Part shown: positions 9,244 through 15,693 of the stretch, piece after piece
Numbering within the stretch: position 1 is the stretch's first letter
How the letters are laid out: every line of letters begins with the position of its first letter
NCBI RefSeq assembly: GCF_022482365.1
Contig: NZ_JAKVPE010000001.1
Coordinates: 744,001 to 808,000, forward strand
Origin: Limosilactobacillus sp.
Lineage (GTDB): Bacteria; Bacillota; Bacilli; Lactobacillales; Lactobacillaceae
DNA: 64,000 nucleotides
Direction: 5' to 3'
Translations under genes and position numbers: made by a program
The notes under the pieces: generated by a model
The model's input: the letters and a program-made list of their open reading frames with translations, nothing else
Databases searched by the model: none
What the model was told of the DNA's origin: nothing

Positions 9244-10179
9244 ATGCTTGATGAATATACCCATAAAGTCGTTCTCGTTGGTGACGGGGCTGTTGGTTCG
9301 GCCTTTGCCTTTGCGCTGCTCCAGTCGACCCACGAGATCGATGACCTGGTAATTGTCGATCGTAACAAGCAGAAGGCCGCCGGTGATGCCGGCGACCTGG
9401 CCGACATCACCCCGCTGACCAGTCCGGTGCGTGTCCAAGCCGGTGAGTACGCCGATGCGGCCAACGCGGACGTGGTCGTAATTACGGCCGGGGTAGCCCG
9501 CAAGCCCGGCGAGTCACGCCTCGACCTGGTGAACAAAAACGTCGCCATCCTCAGGTCAATCGTTGAGCCGGTCGTCGCCAGTGGTTTCAAGGGCGTCTTC
9601 GTGATTTCCAGCAACCCGGTCGACATCCTGACGACCCTCACGCAGAAGCTCAGCGGTTTCCCCAAGGAACGGGTCATTGGAACGGGGACCTCGCTGGACT
9701 CGATGCGGTTGCGGGTCCTGCTCGCCCATCGCCTCCAGCTGTCGGTCAACGCGGTTGATGCCCAGATCCTCGGCGAGCACGGCGACACCTCCTTTGCCGC
9801 CTTCAACGAAATTACCATTAATGGCAAACCCCTGACCGAGCGGGTTCAGCTCAGCCAGGAGGACAAGGACCGAATCGAAGACGATGTTCACCAGGCCGGT
9901 GGCAAGATCATTGGCAACAAGGGCGCCACCTTTTACGGGGTTGCCAAGTGCCTGGCCTACATCACCAGTGCAATCATTGAAAACCGCAACGTTGTCCTAC
10001 CGATCTCGGCACCACTGGAGGGGCAATACGGGATCCATGATCTCTACCTCGGGTCCCCGGCCGTCATCAACAGTCAGGGAATCGGCCAGGTGATTGAGTA
10101 TCCCCTGACCCCCGAGGAACACGCCAAGATGGTCCAATCGGCCACCGCGATGCAGGCAGTACTGGATAAAATTGAATAA
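9244..10179 (+). CDS. L-lactate/malate dehydrogenase family protein (Arg at specificity position)
   Basis: A 311-residue NAD-dependent 2-hydroxyacid dehydrogenase of the LDH/MDH superfamily. Visible are the Rossmann loop VGDGAVGSA (12-20), Asp39 for NAD, the catalytic loop Arg92 in KPGESRLDLV, the substrate-binding Arg in LDSMRLR and the catalytic His in GEHGDT. The overall sequence is LDH-like. However, the residue that is Gln in L-LDH (Gln102, as in APQKPGETR) is Arg86 here (VARKPGESR), the residue characteristic of malate dehydrogenases. It may therefore act on oxaloacetate or another dicarboxylate rather than pyruvate. GGAG lies 9 bases before this ATG; a TTG one codon earlier is possible. 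A terminator follows. Confidence 0.85.
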   Translation: MLDEYTHKVVLVGDGAVGSAFAFALLQSTHEIDDLVIVDRNKQKAAGDAGDLADITPLTSPVRVQAGEYADAANADVVVITAGVARKPGESRLDLVNKNVAILRSIVEPVVASGFKGVFVISSNPVDILTTLTQKLSGFPKERVIGTGTSLDSMRLRVLLAHRLQLSVNAVDAQILGEHGDTSFAAFNEITINGKPLTERVQLSQEDKDRIEDDVHQAGGKIIGNKGATFYGVAKCLAYITSAIIENRNVVLPISAPLEGQYGIHDLYLGSPAVINSQGIGQVIEYPLTPEEHAKMVQSATAMQAVLDKIE

Positions 10180-10183
10180 GAAA

Positions 10184-10209
10184 AAGCGGCTTGACGGCCG
10201 CTTTTTTTA
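10184..10209 (+). terminator. intrinsic terminator after the dehydrogenase gene
   Basis: The short hairpin AAAGCGGC-TTGAC-GGCCGCTTT is followed by a T-run. Confidence 0.85.
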
Positions 10210-10210
10210 T

Positions 10211-10307
10211 TAAGCCATTTCACACTGTTTGCCATCTCATCAATTTGACAGCAAAGTTTCTTAACTCCTTTAGCCTTGATTCGTAATTCCAATTCTTCAT
10301 TTTCCAC
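10211..10307 (-). pseudogene. possible truncated small gene divergent from the XRE repressor
   Basis: An ATG at 10307 on the minus strand has a good ribosome site (GAGGTGGAAA) and reads MENEELELRIKAKGVKKLCC and onward for about 32 sensible residues. The frame then runs into the dehydrogenase terminator and on antisense to that gene. It may be the stump of an element gene cut at the left edge of the decayed island. No family is recognised and the evidence is thin. Confidence 0.25.
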
Positions 10308-10364
10308 CTCTATCGCTTTCTTTCATCAGTGTGGCTTGCATTGTTATTGGTCTTTCTTACAGTT

Positions 10365-10417
10365 TAACCGTAATTTTCAGAAGATACATTGAACATATTA
10401 CGGTTTAGACGTATTAT
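10365..10417 (+). promoter_or_regulatory. promoter with inverted-repeat operator for the XRE repressor
   Basis: TTGAAC (10389-10394), a 17-base spacer and TATTAT (10412-10417) form a promoter for the repressor gene. The half-sites AACCGTAAT (10366-10374) and ATTACGGTT (10397-10405) are perfect inverted complements, and the second lies inside the promoter spacer. This is the arrangement expected of an autoregulated phage-type repressor. Confidence 0.6.
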
Positions 10418-10452
10418 TTAGGCATAAGCAGTTAAGGAAGGGATTAATAAAA

Positions 10453-10785
10453 ATGAGTGATCTTGGCAATAAAGAAATCATGGCTAAAAACATCCAAAGA
10501 TACATGGATTTGCGAGGCGTAAGCCGTAAAAAACTAGCTGCTGATTTAAACGTTAGCTATACCACTCTGACTGATTGGATAAAAGGAAATACTTATCCGC
10601 GAATTGACAAGATTGAAATGATAGCTAACTATTTTCATATTTCAAAAGCCGATCTTGTTGAAAAACCACATAAAGAAAACGAAGCTGCTGAAACTATTGC
10701 TGCCCACATCGATGATGACACTCCAGAAACTGAACGGGAACAAATTATTAATTTTATTGAGAATTTAAAAAAAGCGCGGAAGTGA
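10453..10785 (+). CDS. XRE-family transcriptional regulator (CI-like)
   Basis: A 110-residue helix-turn-helix protein. The DNA-binding domain spans roughly residues 8-68 (MDLRGVSRKKLAADLNVSYT, then TLTDWIKGNTYPRIDKIEMI), as in phage and ICE repressors. The rest is a short acidic linker and a helical end (REQIINFIENLKKA) rather than a LexA-like peptidase domain, so it is short for a full CI. Repressors of this kind are often controlled by an adjacent ImmA protease, and a broken immA-like gene follows immediately. Base composition is clearly more AT-rich than the core genes on either side, a sign of transfer. Confidence 0.85.
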   Translation: MSDLGNKEIMAKNIQRYMDLRGVSRKKLAADLNVSYTTLTDWIKGNTYPRIDKIEMIANYFHISKADLVEKPHKENEAAETIAAHIDDDTPETEREQIINFIENLKKARK

Positions 10786-10788
10786 TAG

Positions 10789-11109
10789 TATGTACCCTTA
10801 TGAACAGCTTGCTAGTGAGTGAGTATTCGTGGATCCCAATTTATTATCGGCCGATGCCACGTCATCTCCCCAGCCTGACCATGTATGGTGTAATTTATCT
10901 GGATCGGCATGCTAAAGAAATATAAGATTCTTCAAGAAGAGATCGCCCACTATAACATTACTGTAGATACGAAAGACAGTCGCAAACAAGAAAAGGAGGC
11001 CCGTTCCTTTGCAATGGAACGGGCTGTACCCTTGGATGATCTTATCTTTTGTTACAACCATTATCTTGTCCAAATCCTGACGACATTAAAAGCTGATAGC
11101 ATTAAATAA
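10789..11109 (+). pseudogene. ImmA/IrrE-type metallopeptidase remnant, frame-broken
   Basis: Three fragments together resemble an ImmA peptidase. First comes MYPYEQLASE and a stop (from 10789). Next, in another frame, is LPSLTMYGVIYLDRHAKEI and a stop. The third, from 10909, is KILQEEIAHYNITVDTKD followed by RKQEKEARSFAMERAVPLDD. The EEIAHY stretch matches the EExxH active-site region of phage ImmA proteins, and the RKQE..AR..A.E..VPL pattern is typical of their C-terminal half. At least two frame changes or stops separate the pieces, so no intact enzyme can be made. Its partner would have been the XRE repressor upstream. Confidence 0.6.
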
Positions 11110-11115
11110 TTAGAT

Positions 11116-11176
11116 ATGTCAATAAGTAATTGAACATGTAGTTAATTATTGACATGTAGAGAATTTAGCGTAGAAT
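11116..11176 (+). promoter_or_regulatory. strong promoter of the AbiF-type RNA with overlapping inverted repeat
   Basis: TTGACA (11149-11154), a 16-base spacer and TAGAAT (11171-11176) form a near-consensus promoter. The -35 box lies in the right half of a perfect inverted repeat: ATGTCAATAA (11116-11125) and TTATTGACAT (11146-11155), 20 bases apart. This could be an operator or a pair of opposed -35 elements. Confidence 0.7.
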
Positions 11177-11182
11177 GAAGTC

Positions 11183-11260
11183 ATAAGGAAGAGCGGTAGA
11201 TACTCTACGGAGCCTATTGCGGGAAAGATCTTCATTCTACAAGAATGGAGGTCTTTTTTT
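11183..11260 (+). ncRNA. small structured RNA upstream of the Abi gene (abiF RNA-like)
   Basis: The inferred transcript starts just after the -10 box and ends at a T-tract at 11254-11260. It contains a small hairpin GTAGA-TAC-TCTAC (11196-11208), a G-rich linker and a terminator stem AGATCTTCATTCT/AGAATGGAGGTCT with loop ACA. It is about 75-80 nt. Small structured RNAs immediately upstream of Abi_2/AbiF genes are a known comparative-genomics motif (abiF RNA), proposed as an RNA antitoxin or guide-like partner. Here the 3' arm of the terminator carries the GGAGG ribosome site of the toxin gene. Transcription itself is inferred, not observed. Confidence 0.7.
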
Positions 11261-12237
11261 GTTACCCAAAGAGTTTAAAACCATAGATGAACAAATTAAT
11301 CTTTTGAAATCAAGAGGGATGAATATCCCCGATGAGCAAAGGGCTAAAAAATATCTCTTAACAAATAACTACTACAACATCATTAATGGTTATAGCAAAC
11401 CATTTTTGAAAGAAAAAGAAGTTTATTTACCTGGAACTACCTTTGATGAAGTTAGCAGGCTTTACTTTTTCGATAAAGAGCTGAAGCAAACATTGTTCAA
11501 CTACATCTTAGATGCCGAACACCATCTAAAGTCAATTTTTGCGTATCGCTTCGCAGAAATGCATAAAGAAGATCCTGAGGCTTATTTAGACATAAATTCA
11601 TATGACCACGAAAAAAGTTTATCTGTTGCTTATATTATTTCAAAAATAAATAGGATACCAAATAAATAGGATAATCAGCAAAAATAGGCATTACCAGAAC
11701 AACTCAATCAACTATTATTCACAAACATATCACTTTGTTCCAATTTGGGTATTAGTCGACTATCTTGATTTTGGTGACCTTTCAACTTTAATTGATGTAG
11801 TCCCCAGAAATCTTCAAAATAAGATTGCTAATGATTTAACAAGTTTCATTATTGATAATAATCCTGACTTCAATGATAAATTCGACCCCAAGGTAATGAC
11901 ATCCTTCATTAAAAACATTCATGAAACTAGAAACATATGTGCTCATAATAATCGTTTGGTTTACTTTAGATGCCGTTCTGATTCAAAATTCTTTGAGTAT
12001 TTGCACACTAAATATAATTTCATTCCGGACGACGACAGAAGCACTGTCTATAGCACTTTTATTAGTCTACAGTGTTTTATCAGCCAAACTGAATATGCGA
12101 AGCTCAATAATACTATCCGGAAAAGGACCCAGACGTTGGATAATCATTTAGCCTCAATAGGCATTAACTCAATTCTAAAGCTACTTGGTTTTCCAGATAA
12201 TTGGCATTTGCGCCCTAAAATCGAACAATCAGAGTAA
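11259..12237 (+). pseudogene. Abi_2/AbiF-family HEPN toxin-like gene, frameshifted by a 16-bp duplication
   Basis: Starting at TTG 11259 (GGAGG seven bases before), the frame encodes an Abi_2-type N-terminal half (YLLTNNYYNIINGYSKPFL; LYFFDKELKQTLFNYILDAE) and stops at 11669. The second half continues in another frame (YYSQTYHFVPIWVLVDYLDF and onward) to 12237, with the HEPN RNase motif Rx4H in HETRNICAHNNRL. The shift is exactly explained by a tandem copy of 16 bases. Removing 11658-11673 restores one 320-codon frame of normal family length. AbiF/AbiD-type proteins act in phage abortive infection and are related to the HEPN RNases behind Cas13. As it stands no full protein is made, unless frameshifting or repeat contraction occurs. 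Confidence 0.88.
11644..11673 (+). repeat. tandem duplication that breaks the Abi frame
   Basis: AAATAAATAGGATA occurs at 11644-11657 and again at 11660-11673, period 16. Loss of one period rejoins the reading frame (SKINRI followed by ISKNRHYQNN). Confidence 0.92.
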
Positions 12238-12292
12238 CTAAAAAGCCCCCAGATGGCGACAACCATCCAGGGACCAGGGATTGATATACATT

Positions 12293-12539
12293 GTTGTGTC
12301 GTATCAACCCCTTCATTATATTTTGAAAGAATGCAAAATTGAGGAAAAATTTTCACTTCCATTCATTTTGCCATAGCTATGTGGCCTTGCTTCTTAGTCA
12401 AGGAATTGACATTTATGCCATTAGTAAGCGACTTGGCCACAACGATATTGCTACTACGATGAATACCTATGTATATTTGATCGACTTATACAAGGAACAC
12501 ACCGATGACCAAATCATCACAGCTTTGAGTAGCTTGTGA
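12293..12539 (+). pseudogene. tyrosine recombinase (phage/ICE integrase) C-terminal remnant
   Basis: The last 60 residues match integrase catalytic ends: ALLLSQGIDIYAISKRLGHN and the nucleophile region NTYVYLID. The box that should read HxLRH is HSFCH, so the catalytic Arg is replaced by Cys. Upstream, another frame reads HYILKECKIEE, the expected preceding segment, so there is also a frameshift near 12345. The N-terminal domains are absent. It points at the tRNA-Leu(CAG) genes about 200 bases on, a typical integration target. Confidence 0.8.
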
Positions 12540-12548
12540 AATTCAAAA

Positions 12549-12694
12549 TGTGTGCGGAGTGTGTGCAGGATGTGTGCAGACTTTATTATTTTATATGATT
12601 CTCCATAACTAAGAAAAAGCACAAATCCTTTAATACCAAGGGTTTGTGCTTTTCCATTACTTCAGATAGCTCTGCACACAAATCTGCACACAAA
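12549..12694. repeat. integrase arm-type repeats, TGTGTGCrGA family
   Basis: TGTGTGC begins at 12549, 12560 and 12571 (period 11) right after the integrase stop. Two inverted copies, TCTGCACACAA, begin at 12671 and 12683. Repeated short sites between an integrase gene and its tRNA target are what arm-binding sites look like. Confidence 0.5.
12614..12653. terminator. hairpin terminator after the integrase remnant
   Basis: AAAAAGCACAAA pairs with TTTGTGCTTTT across an imperfect middle. It could act in either direction. Confidence 0.6.
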
Positions 12695-12731
12695 AAGCCG
12701 ATAATCCTTGATATCAAAGGGATTATCGGCT
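12693..12731 (-). terminator. terminator of the tRNA-Leu pair
   Basis: On the minus strand AGCCGATAATCC pairs with GGATTATCGGCT and is followed by TTTTT, just past the 3' end of the first tRNA-Leu. Confidence 0.75.
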
Positions 12732-12740
12732 CACATTCTA

Positions 12741-12824
12741 TGCCCCAGACAGGATTCGAACCTGTACATGGAAACCCATACAACGACCTGAACGTTGCGC
12801 GTCTGCCAGTTCCGCCACTGGGGC
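12741..12824 (-). tRNA. tRNA-Leu(CAG), copy 1
   Basis: Class II tRNA, 84 bases. The acceptor GCCCCAG pairs with CTGGGGC, the anticodon stem is CAACG/CGTTG and the loop TTCAGGT gives CAG. CCA is not encoded. The 3' end faces the integrase remnant and is the likely attachment site. Confidence 0.95.
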
Positions 12825-12866
12825 AATCTATTCAATTAATTTTACATCAGCATTGCTACCGATGAA

Positions 12867-12950
12867 TGCCCCAGACAGGATTCGAACCTGTACATGGAAA
12901 CCCATACAACGACCTGAACGTTGCGCGTCTGCCAGTTCCGCCACTGGGGC
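12867..12950 (-). tRNA. tRNA-Leu(CAG), copy 2
   Basis: Identical to the first copy over the whole 84 bases, 42 bases away on the same strand. This is a recent tandem duplication or gene conversion. Confidence 0.95.
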
Positions 12951-13046
12951 AATTCATTTAATTAAGTTGCTCACCTAAGCAACGATATTAATTATATCTA
13001 ATCTCCAGAAAAAAGCAAGCACTTTTTTGAAAAAAGCTTCATTTTC

Positions 13047-13382
13047 CTAAAACCAACCGATAATTATCAACAGTGCTACAACCAAGGCCGCCGTAACCCC
13101 ATAGGCCCGGTTCGGATCCCCAAAGGTCTCCCGCTTCAGCCGGAAGTTGGTCTCCATTAGGATATCAACCAGGATCAGGTAAATAATCCCGATCAACTTC
13201 AGCCACCAGTATGCTGAAAGGGTCAGGATGAAGTGAACAATCGCCACCGTCAGCAAGACAAAGAAGCAAATCCGGGCGATGACCAACCAGTTGCTGACAA
13301 TTTTTTCTTTCTTCGCCCGACTGCCAAAGTGATTGGCAATAATCAACAGCACTACCATTATGATCGCGATCATTCTCAGCAT
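13047..13382 (-). CDS. DUF1516/YisL-like small membrane protein
   Basis: A 111-residue protein with four hydrophobic segments (roughly 1-17, 32-52, 60-77 and 92-110) and short polar loops. Size and topology resemble the YisL/DUF1516 family of unknown function. The ATG at 13382 has GAGGAGG at correct spacing; an upstream GTG overlaps that site and is unlikely. It is a single gene, with tRNA-Leu genes downstream. Confidence 0.65.
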   Translation of the reverse strand: MLRMIAIIMVVLLIIANHFGSRAKKEKIVSNWLVIARICFFVLLTVAIVHFILTLSAYWWLKLIGIIYLILVDILMETNFRLKRETFGDPNRAYGVTAALVVALLIIIGWF

Positions 13383-13522
13383 CGTGGCCACCTCCTCATA
13401 GTTAATTTTATCATTCTTGGATTGCCAGCGCCAGCAAGCTTGTCACTTGAAAAAATTAATAAAACAGTGTAAAGTATACCGGTATTACGGACGATTATAA
13501 CTACATAATGAGGTGAGACTTA

Positions 13523-13861
13523 GTGGCTGATTTCGAAATTGGTGACGTTGTAAAGGGCAAGAAGTTCGGTCCCATGGATCATGACTTCACTGGTGTCGTT
13601 GAAAAGGTTTATAACAACTCCATCATGGTTTCCATCCAGGACTTTGATCCGGCCGACAAGAGCGGTGTAAACGAACTTAACGGTCGCGCCGTAATTCGGC
13701 AAAAGGAAGCCAAGATGATCAAGGCCGTGCCGCGTGAAGAAAAGGACGCGGATGAGGACGAGGACAGCAAGAAGTCCCCCGCCAAGAAGACCCGGACAAC
13801 TAAGGCCAAGACAACCAAGAAAAAAACTCAAAAGAAATCAACAAAAAAGGCTGACAAATAG
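13523..13861 (+). CDS. DUF2187 (YkvS-like) protein with lysine-rich tail
   Basis: A 112-residue protein starting at GTG with GAGGTGAG upstream. Residues 3-72 form a small beta-rich KOW-like domain (EIGDVVKGKK, FTGVVEKVYNNSIMVSIQD) as in DUF2187. The last third is an acidic patch followed by a run of Lys, Thr and Ala (KKTRTTKAKTTKKKTQKKST) that suggests nucleic acid binding. Function is unknown; the tail is much longer than in the short Bacillus YkvS. The tRNA-Gly gene follows. Confidence 0.7.
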   Translation: MADFEIGDVVKGKKFGPMDHDFTGVVEKVYNNSIMVSIQDFDPADKSGVNELNGRAVIRQKEAKMIKAVPREEKDADEDEDSKKSPAKKTRTTKAKTTKKKTQKKSTKKADK

Positions 13862-13907
13862 TTTGAAACGTTATATACTAGCTTAGTAAGTTATTTGAGC
13901 TAGTTAT

Positions 13908-13978
13908 GCGGGTATAGTTTAGTGGTAAAACTCAACCTTCCCAAGGTTGCGTCGCGAGTTCGATTCTCGTTACCCGCT
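13908..13978 (+). tRNA. tRNA-Gly(CCC)
   Basis: 71 bases. The acceptor GCGGGTA pairs with TACCCGC and the anticodon stem-loop is CAACC-TTCCCAA-GGTTG, giving CCC. No encoded CCA. A terminator follows. Confidence 0.93.
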
Positions 13979-13982
13979 TAGC

Positions 13983-14011
13983 AGACGAGGTATATTGCCT
14001 CGTCTTTTTTT
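13983..14011 (+). terminator. terminator after tRNA-Gly
   Basis: AGACGAGG pairs with CCTCGTCT and is followed by TTTTTT. Confidence 0.85.
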
Positions 14012-14044
14012 ATTTCAAAAATAAAGGCGGATCAAGCCCAAGCG

Positions 14045-14338
14045 CTAGTCCGCCTTTTTGTGATCAATTAATTGGATCATGGTCCCGTAGCCGGTCACAA
14101 CCAAAAACTTCGGCGCTACCTGGACATTGGCCACCGTGGTGTTAAAGCGAACGTTAACAACTCCGTCGGCGCCCTTAGCAGCAGCCCGTTCTTTCAGTTT
14201 CTCCTCAACGGCGCCATAGAGTTGGTCAAACGACTCAAAGGCGTCAATCTCCTCGCTCGGCAGCATCAGATGGCTGGTCGCATTGACAATTCCCAGAATC
14301 CGGTGGGTCTGAGGAAAGGCCTCGGTTGATAAGAACAT
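14045..14338 (-). CDS. YbjQ/UPF0145 (DUF74) family protein
   Basis: A 97-residue cytoplasmic protein with the family pattern: an N-terminal strand (ILGIVNATSHL), a central helix (LYGAVEEKLKERAAAKGADG) and VVNVRFNTTV. Members form pentamers; the proposed heavy-metal binding is not proven. The ATG at 14338 has AAGGAAGTGAG before it. A -10-like TATAAT lies between it and the upstream terminator hairpin, and an unexplained structured 300-base region lies further upstream. Confidence 0.8.
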   Translation of the reverse strand: MFLSTEAFPQTHRILGIVNATSHLMLPSEEIDAFESFDQLYGAVEEKLKERAAAKGADGVVNVRFNTTVANVQVAPKFLVVTGYGTMIQLIDHKKAD

Positions 14339-14370
14339 TCTTCTCACTTCCTTGCAGTCATTATATAACA

Positions 14371-14408
14371 AAAAGGAACCGGATCGTTTGATCTGGTTCC
14401 TTTTTCAC
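14371..14408 (-). terminator. intrinsic terminator upstream of the DUF74 gene
   Basis: AAAAAGGAACCGGATC pairs with GATCTGGTTCCTTTTT around a GTTT loop. It is symmetric, but on the minus strand it would end any transcript coming from 14410-14690. Confidence 0.75.
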
Positions 14409-14690
14409 TCACGGAAGGAATCTCGCCACTTTGCACTGGAACTAATTACATTACCATTTTATCTTTGATTCTAAACTTCCGCAAAGTCGCATTTATAACC
14501 CCTGCTGAAGTGCACCCCGGTGACCTGATTACAGAATATTTTGAATTCTAACTTTAAACGATGTTTCTGGTCACACTTACGTTGCTTCTGCCTACTCCAT
14601 AACTTCCTTCGGCGCTTCACCAGTGGGAGGATTCCATGACGGATCATGGCCTCTTTTTTTCTTCTTTCCTTCCACGTCTTTAATATACCA
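14409..14690 (-). ncRNA. unassigned structured RNA or leader candidate
   Basis: There is no convincing gene in these 280 bases. On the minus strand TTGTAA, a 17-base spacer and TATATT resemble a promoter near 14690, and the region ends in the terminator at 14371-14408. Inside, GGAATCTCGCCACT near 14416 can pair with AGTGGGAGGATTCC near 14622-14636, and GTGACC near 14520 with GGTCAC near 14570, giving a long rod. A separate hairpin near 14632-14660 with a T-run on the plus strand would be a plus-strand terminator, so the strand is not certain. No known riboswitch core was recognised. A short HigA-like peptide (FITPAEVHPGDLITEYFEF) can also be read on the plus strand. Confidence 0.3.
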
Positions 14691-14717
14691 TTTCATGGAA
14701 GCGATTACAAGCACTTT

Positions 14718-15392
14718 TTAAATTTTTAAGAGCATCGCGATCGCAACAATATTGTTCAGGGCGTGAAGACCGATCGAGTTTCGCAAATCCCCCGACCGCT
14801 GGTAAACATACGCCAGAACCATCCCCATGAAGCAGTAGGTCGCAAAGCTAATCACGTTGGTGCTGAGGTGGGCGCAGGAAAACACGATCCCGGACAGGAT
14901 CACTTTCAGCCAGAAACGATCCGGCCGAAAGAAGAGGTTAGTCAGTACCCCACGAAAAATCAGTTCCTCGGCTACCGGCGTCAGCGTGCAGGCCGAGATC
15001 GCAAAGACAATCGTCGCCAGCTGGTTGTGGTTAAGCATGGATGCAATCGCCTGGTTATTGGCCGTTTGAGCCTGATGATAAATCAACAGGTTCAGCTGCC
15101 CCAGCACGCTCATCCCCACCAAAAGCACCAAGTAGCCGCCGATGATCATCCCCGGTCGCAACCCCTGGTGCATCGGCCGCTGCAAGTAGCGATGATAGAT
15201 TCGCTGCGCCCAGCCGATGATAAAGCCAAACAGCATTAGGAAAATGGCCAGGAGCAGAATCGTCAGCCAAAAGTTGTTCGGGTGCCGGTTAGCGATGCTG
15301 ATGGCCACCGGTGGCAGCTGGATCAGCAAAAACAGGATCAGCATGATCCCGCACCGGTAAAGAAAATTAAAAATATTGCCAAGCTTATTCAT
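14718..15392 (-). CDS. CPBP-family (Abi/CAAX) intramembrane metalloprotease
   Basis: A 224-residue polytopic protein with about six to seven membrane segments. The family motifs are present in order: EExxxR in PVAEELIFRGVLTN (about 141-154), FxxxH in FSCAHLSTN, and HxxxN in HALNNIVA near the C-terminus. These glutamate and histidine residues form the metalloprotease site. In lactic bacteria relatives are linked to bacteriocin self-immunity or membrane peptide processing, but no bacteriocin gene is visible nearby. The gene overlaps the small membrane protein upstream by 8 bases. Confidence 0.88.
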   Translation of the reverse strand: MNKLGNIFNFLYRCGIMLILFLLIQLPPVAISIANRHPNNFWLTILLLAIFLMLFGFIIGWAQRIYHRYLQRPMHQGLRPGMIIGGYLVLLVGMSVLGQLNLLIYHQAQTANNQAIASMLNHNQLATIVFAISACTLTPVAEELIFRGVLTNLFFRPDRFWLKVILSGIVFSCAHLSTNVISFATYCFMGMVLAYVYQRSGDLRNSIGLHALNNIVAIAMLLKI

Positions 15393-15636
15393 TTTGCTTT
15401 TTCTTTTCCGCCTCCCGTTGCTTTTTCAGCCGCCGATAGCTTCGCTGCGCCGTCACCCGGGTCACCCAGAGATTTGCAACGACAAAACCGGCAATCCACA
15501 ACAGATACATCCAAAAGCCGGTAATGACGTGGGCAATCGTCAGCCAGACCAGGAGCGCGAAGATCAGGAAGGTCGGCACAAGAATTTTGATCAGGTATTC
15601 AGCTTTCATTATTTCGGTAAACCTCGTTTTTTCCAT
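15385..15636 (-). CDS. small membrane protein of unknown function, coupled to the CPBP protease
   Basis: An 83-residue peptide with two hydrophobic segments (about 15-35 and 39-57) and a strongly basic cytoplasmic tail (RSYRRLKKQREAEKKKQNE). Its end overlaps the CPBP gene by 8 bases, so the two are coupled. The ATG at 15636 lacks a clear ribosome site; an internal ATG at 15609 with GAGG somewhat far upstream is an alternative start. No family is recognised. Confidence 0.6.
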   Translation of the reverse strand: MEKTRFTEIMKAEYLIKILVPTFLIFALLVWLTIAHVITGFWMYLLWIAGFVVANLWVTRVTAQRSYRRLKKQREAEKKKQNE

Positions 15637-15693
15637 TCAGTGTACTAAAAAGCAAAAGTGAACGCAATCCTTAGCCACTGCGTCCACTCTTTC

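Noticed and set aside
11572-11590. Second Rx4H (RFAEMH) in the Abi N-terminal half as a second HEPN motif
   Set aside because: It lies in a helix that does not hold the active site in this family; two HEPN domains would need a longer protein. Probably chance.
12741-12950. The two identical tRNA-Leu copies as a CRISPR-like or transposon repeat
   Set aside because: Both fold as full class II tRNA-Leu(CAG); there is no spacer array.
14520-14580. HigA-like antitoxin peptide (TPAEVHPGDLITEYFE) on the plus strand
   Set aside because: No start with a ribosome site, stop after about 20 residues, no toxin gene nearby; the region fits an RNA structure better.
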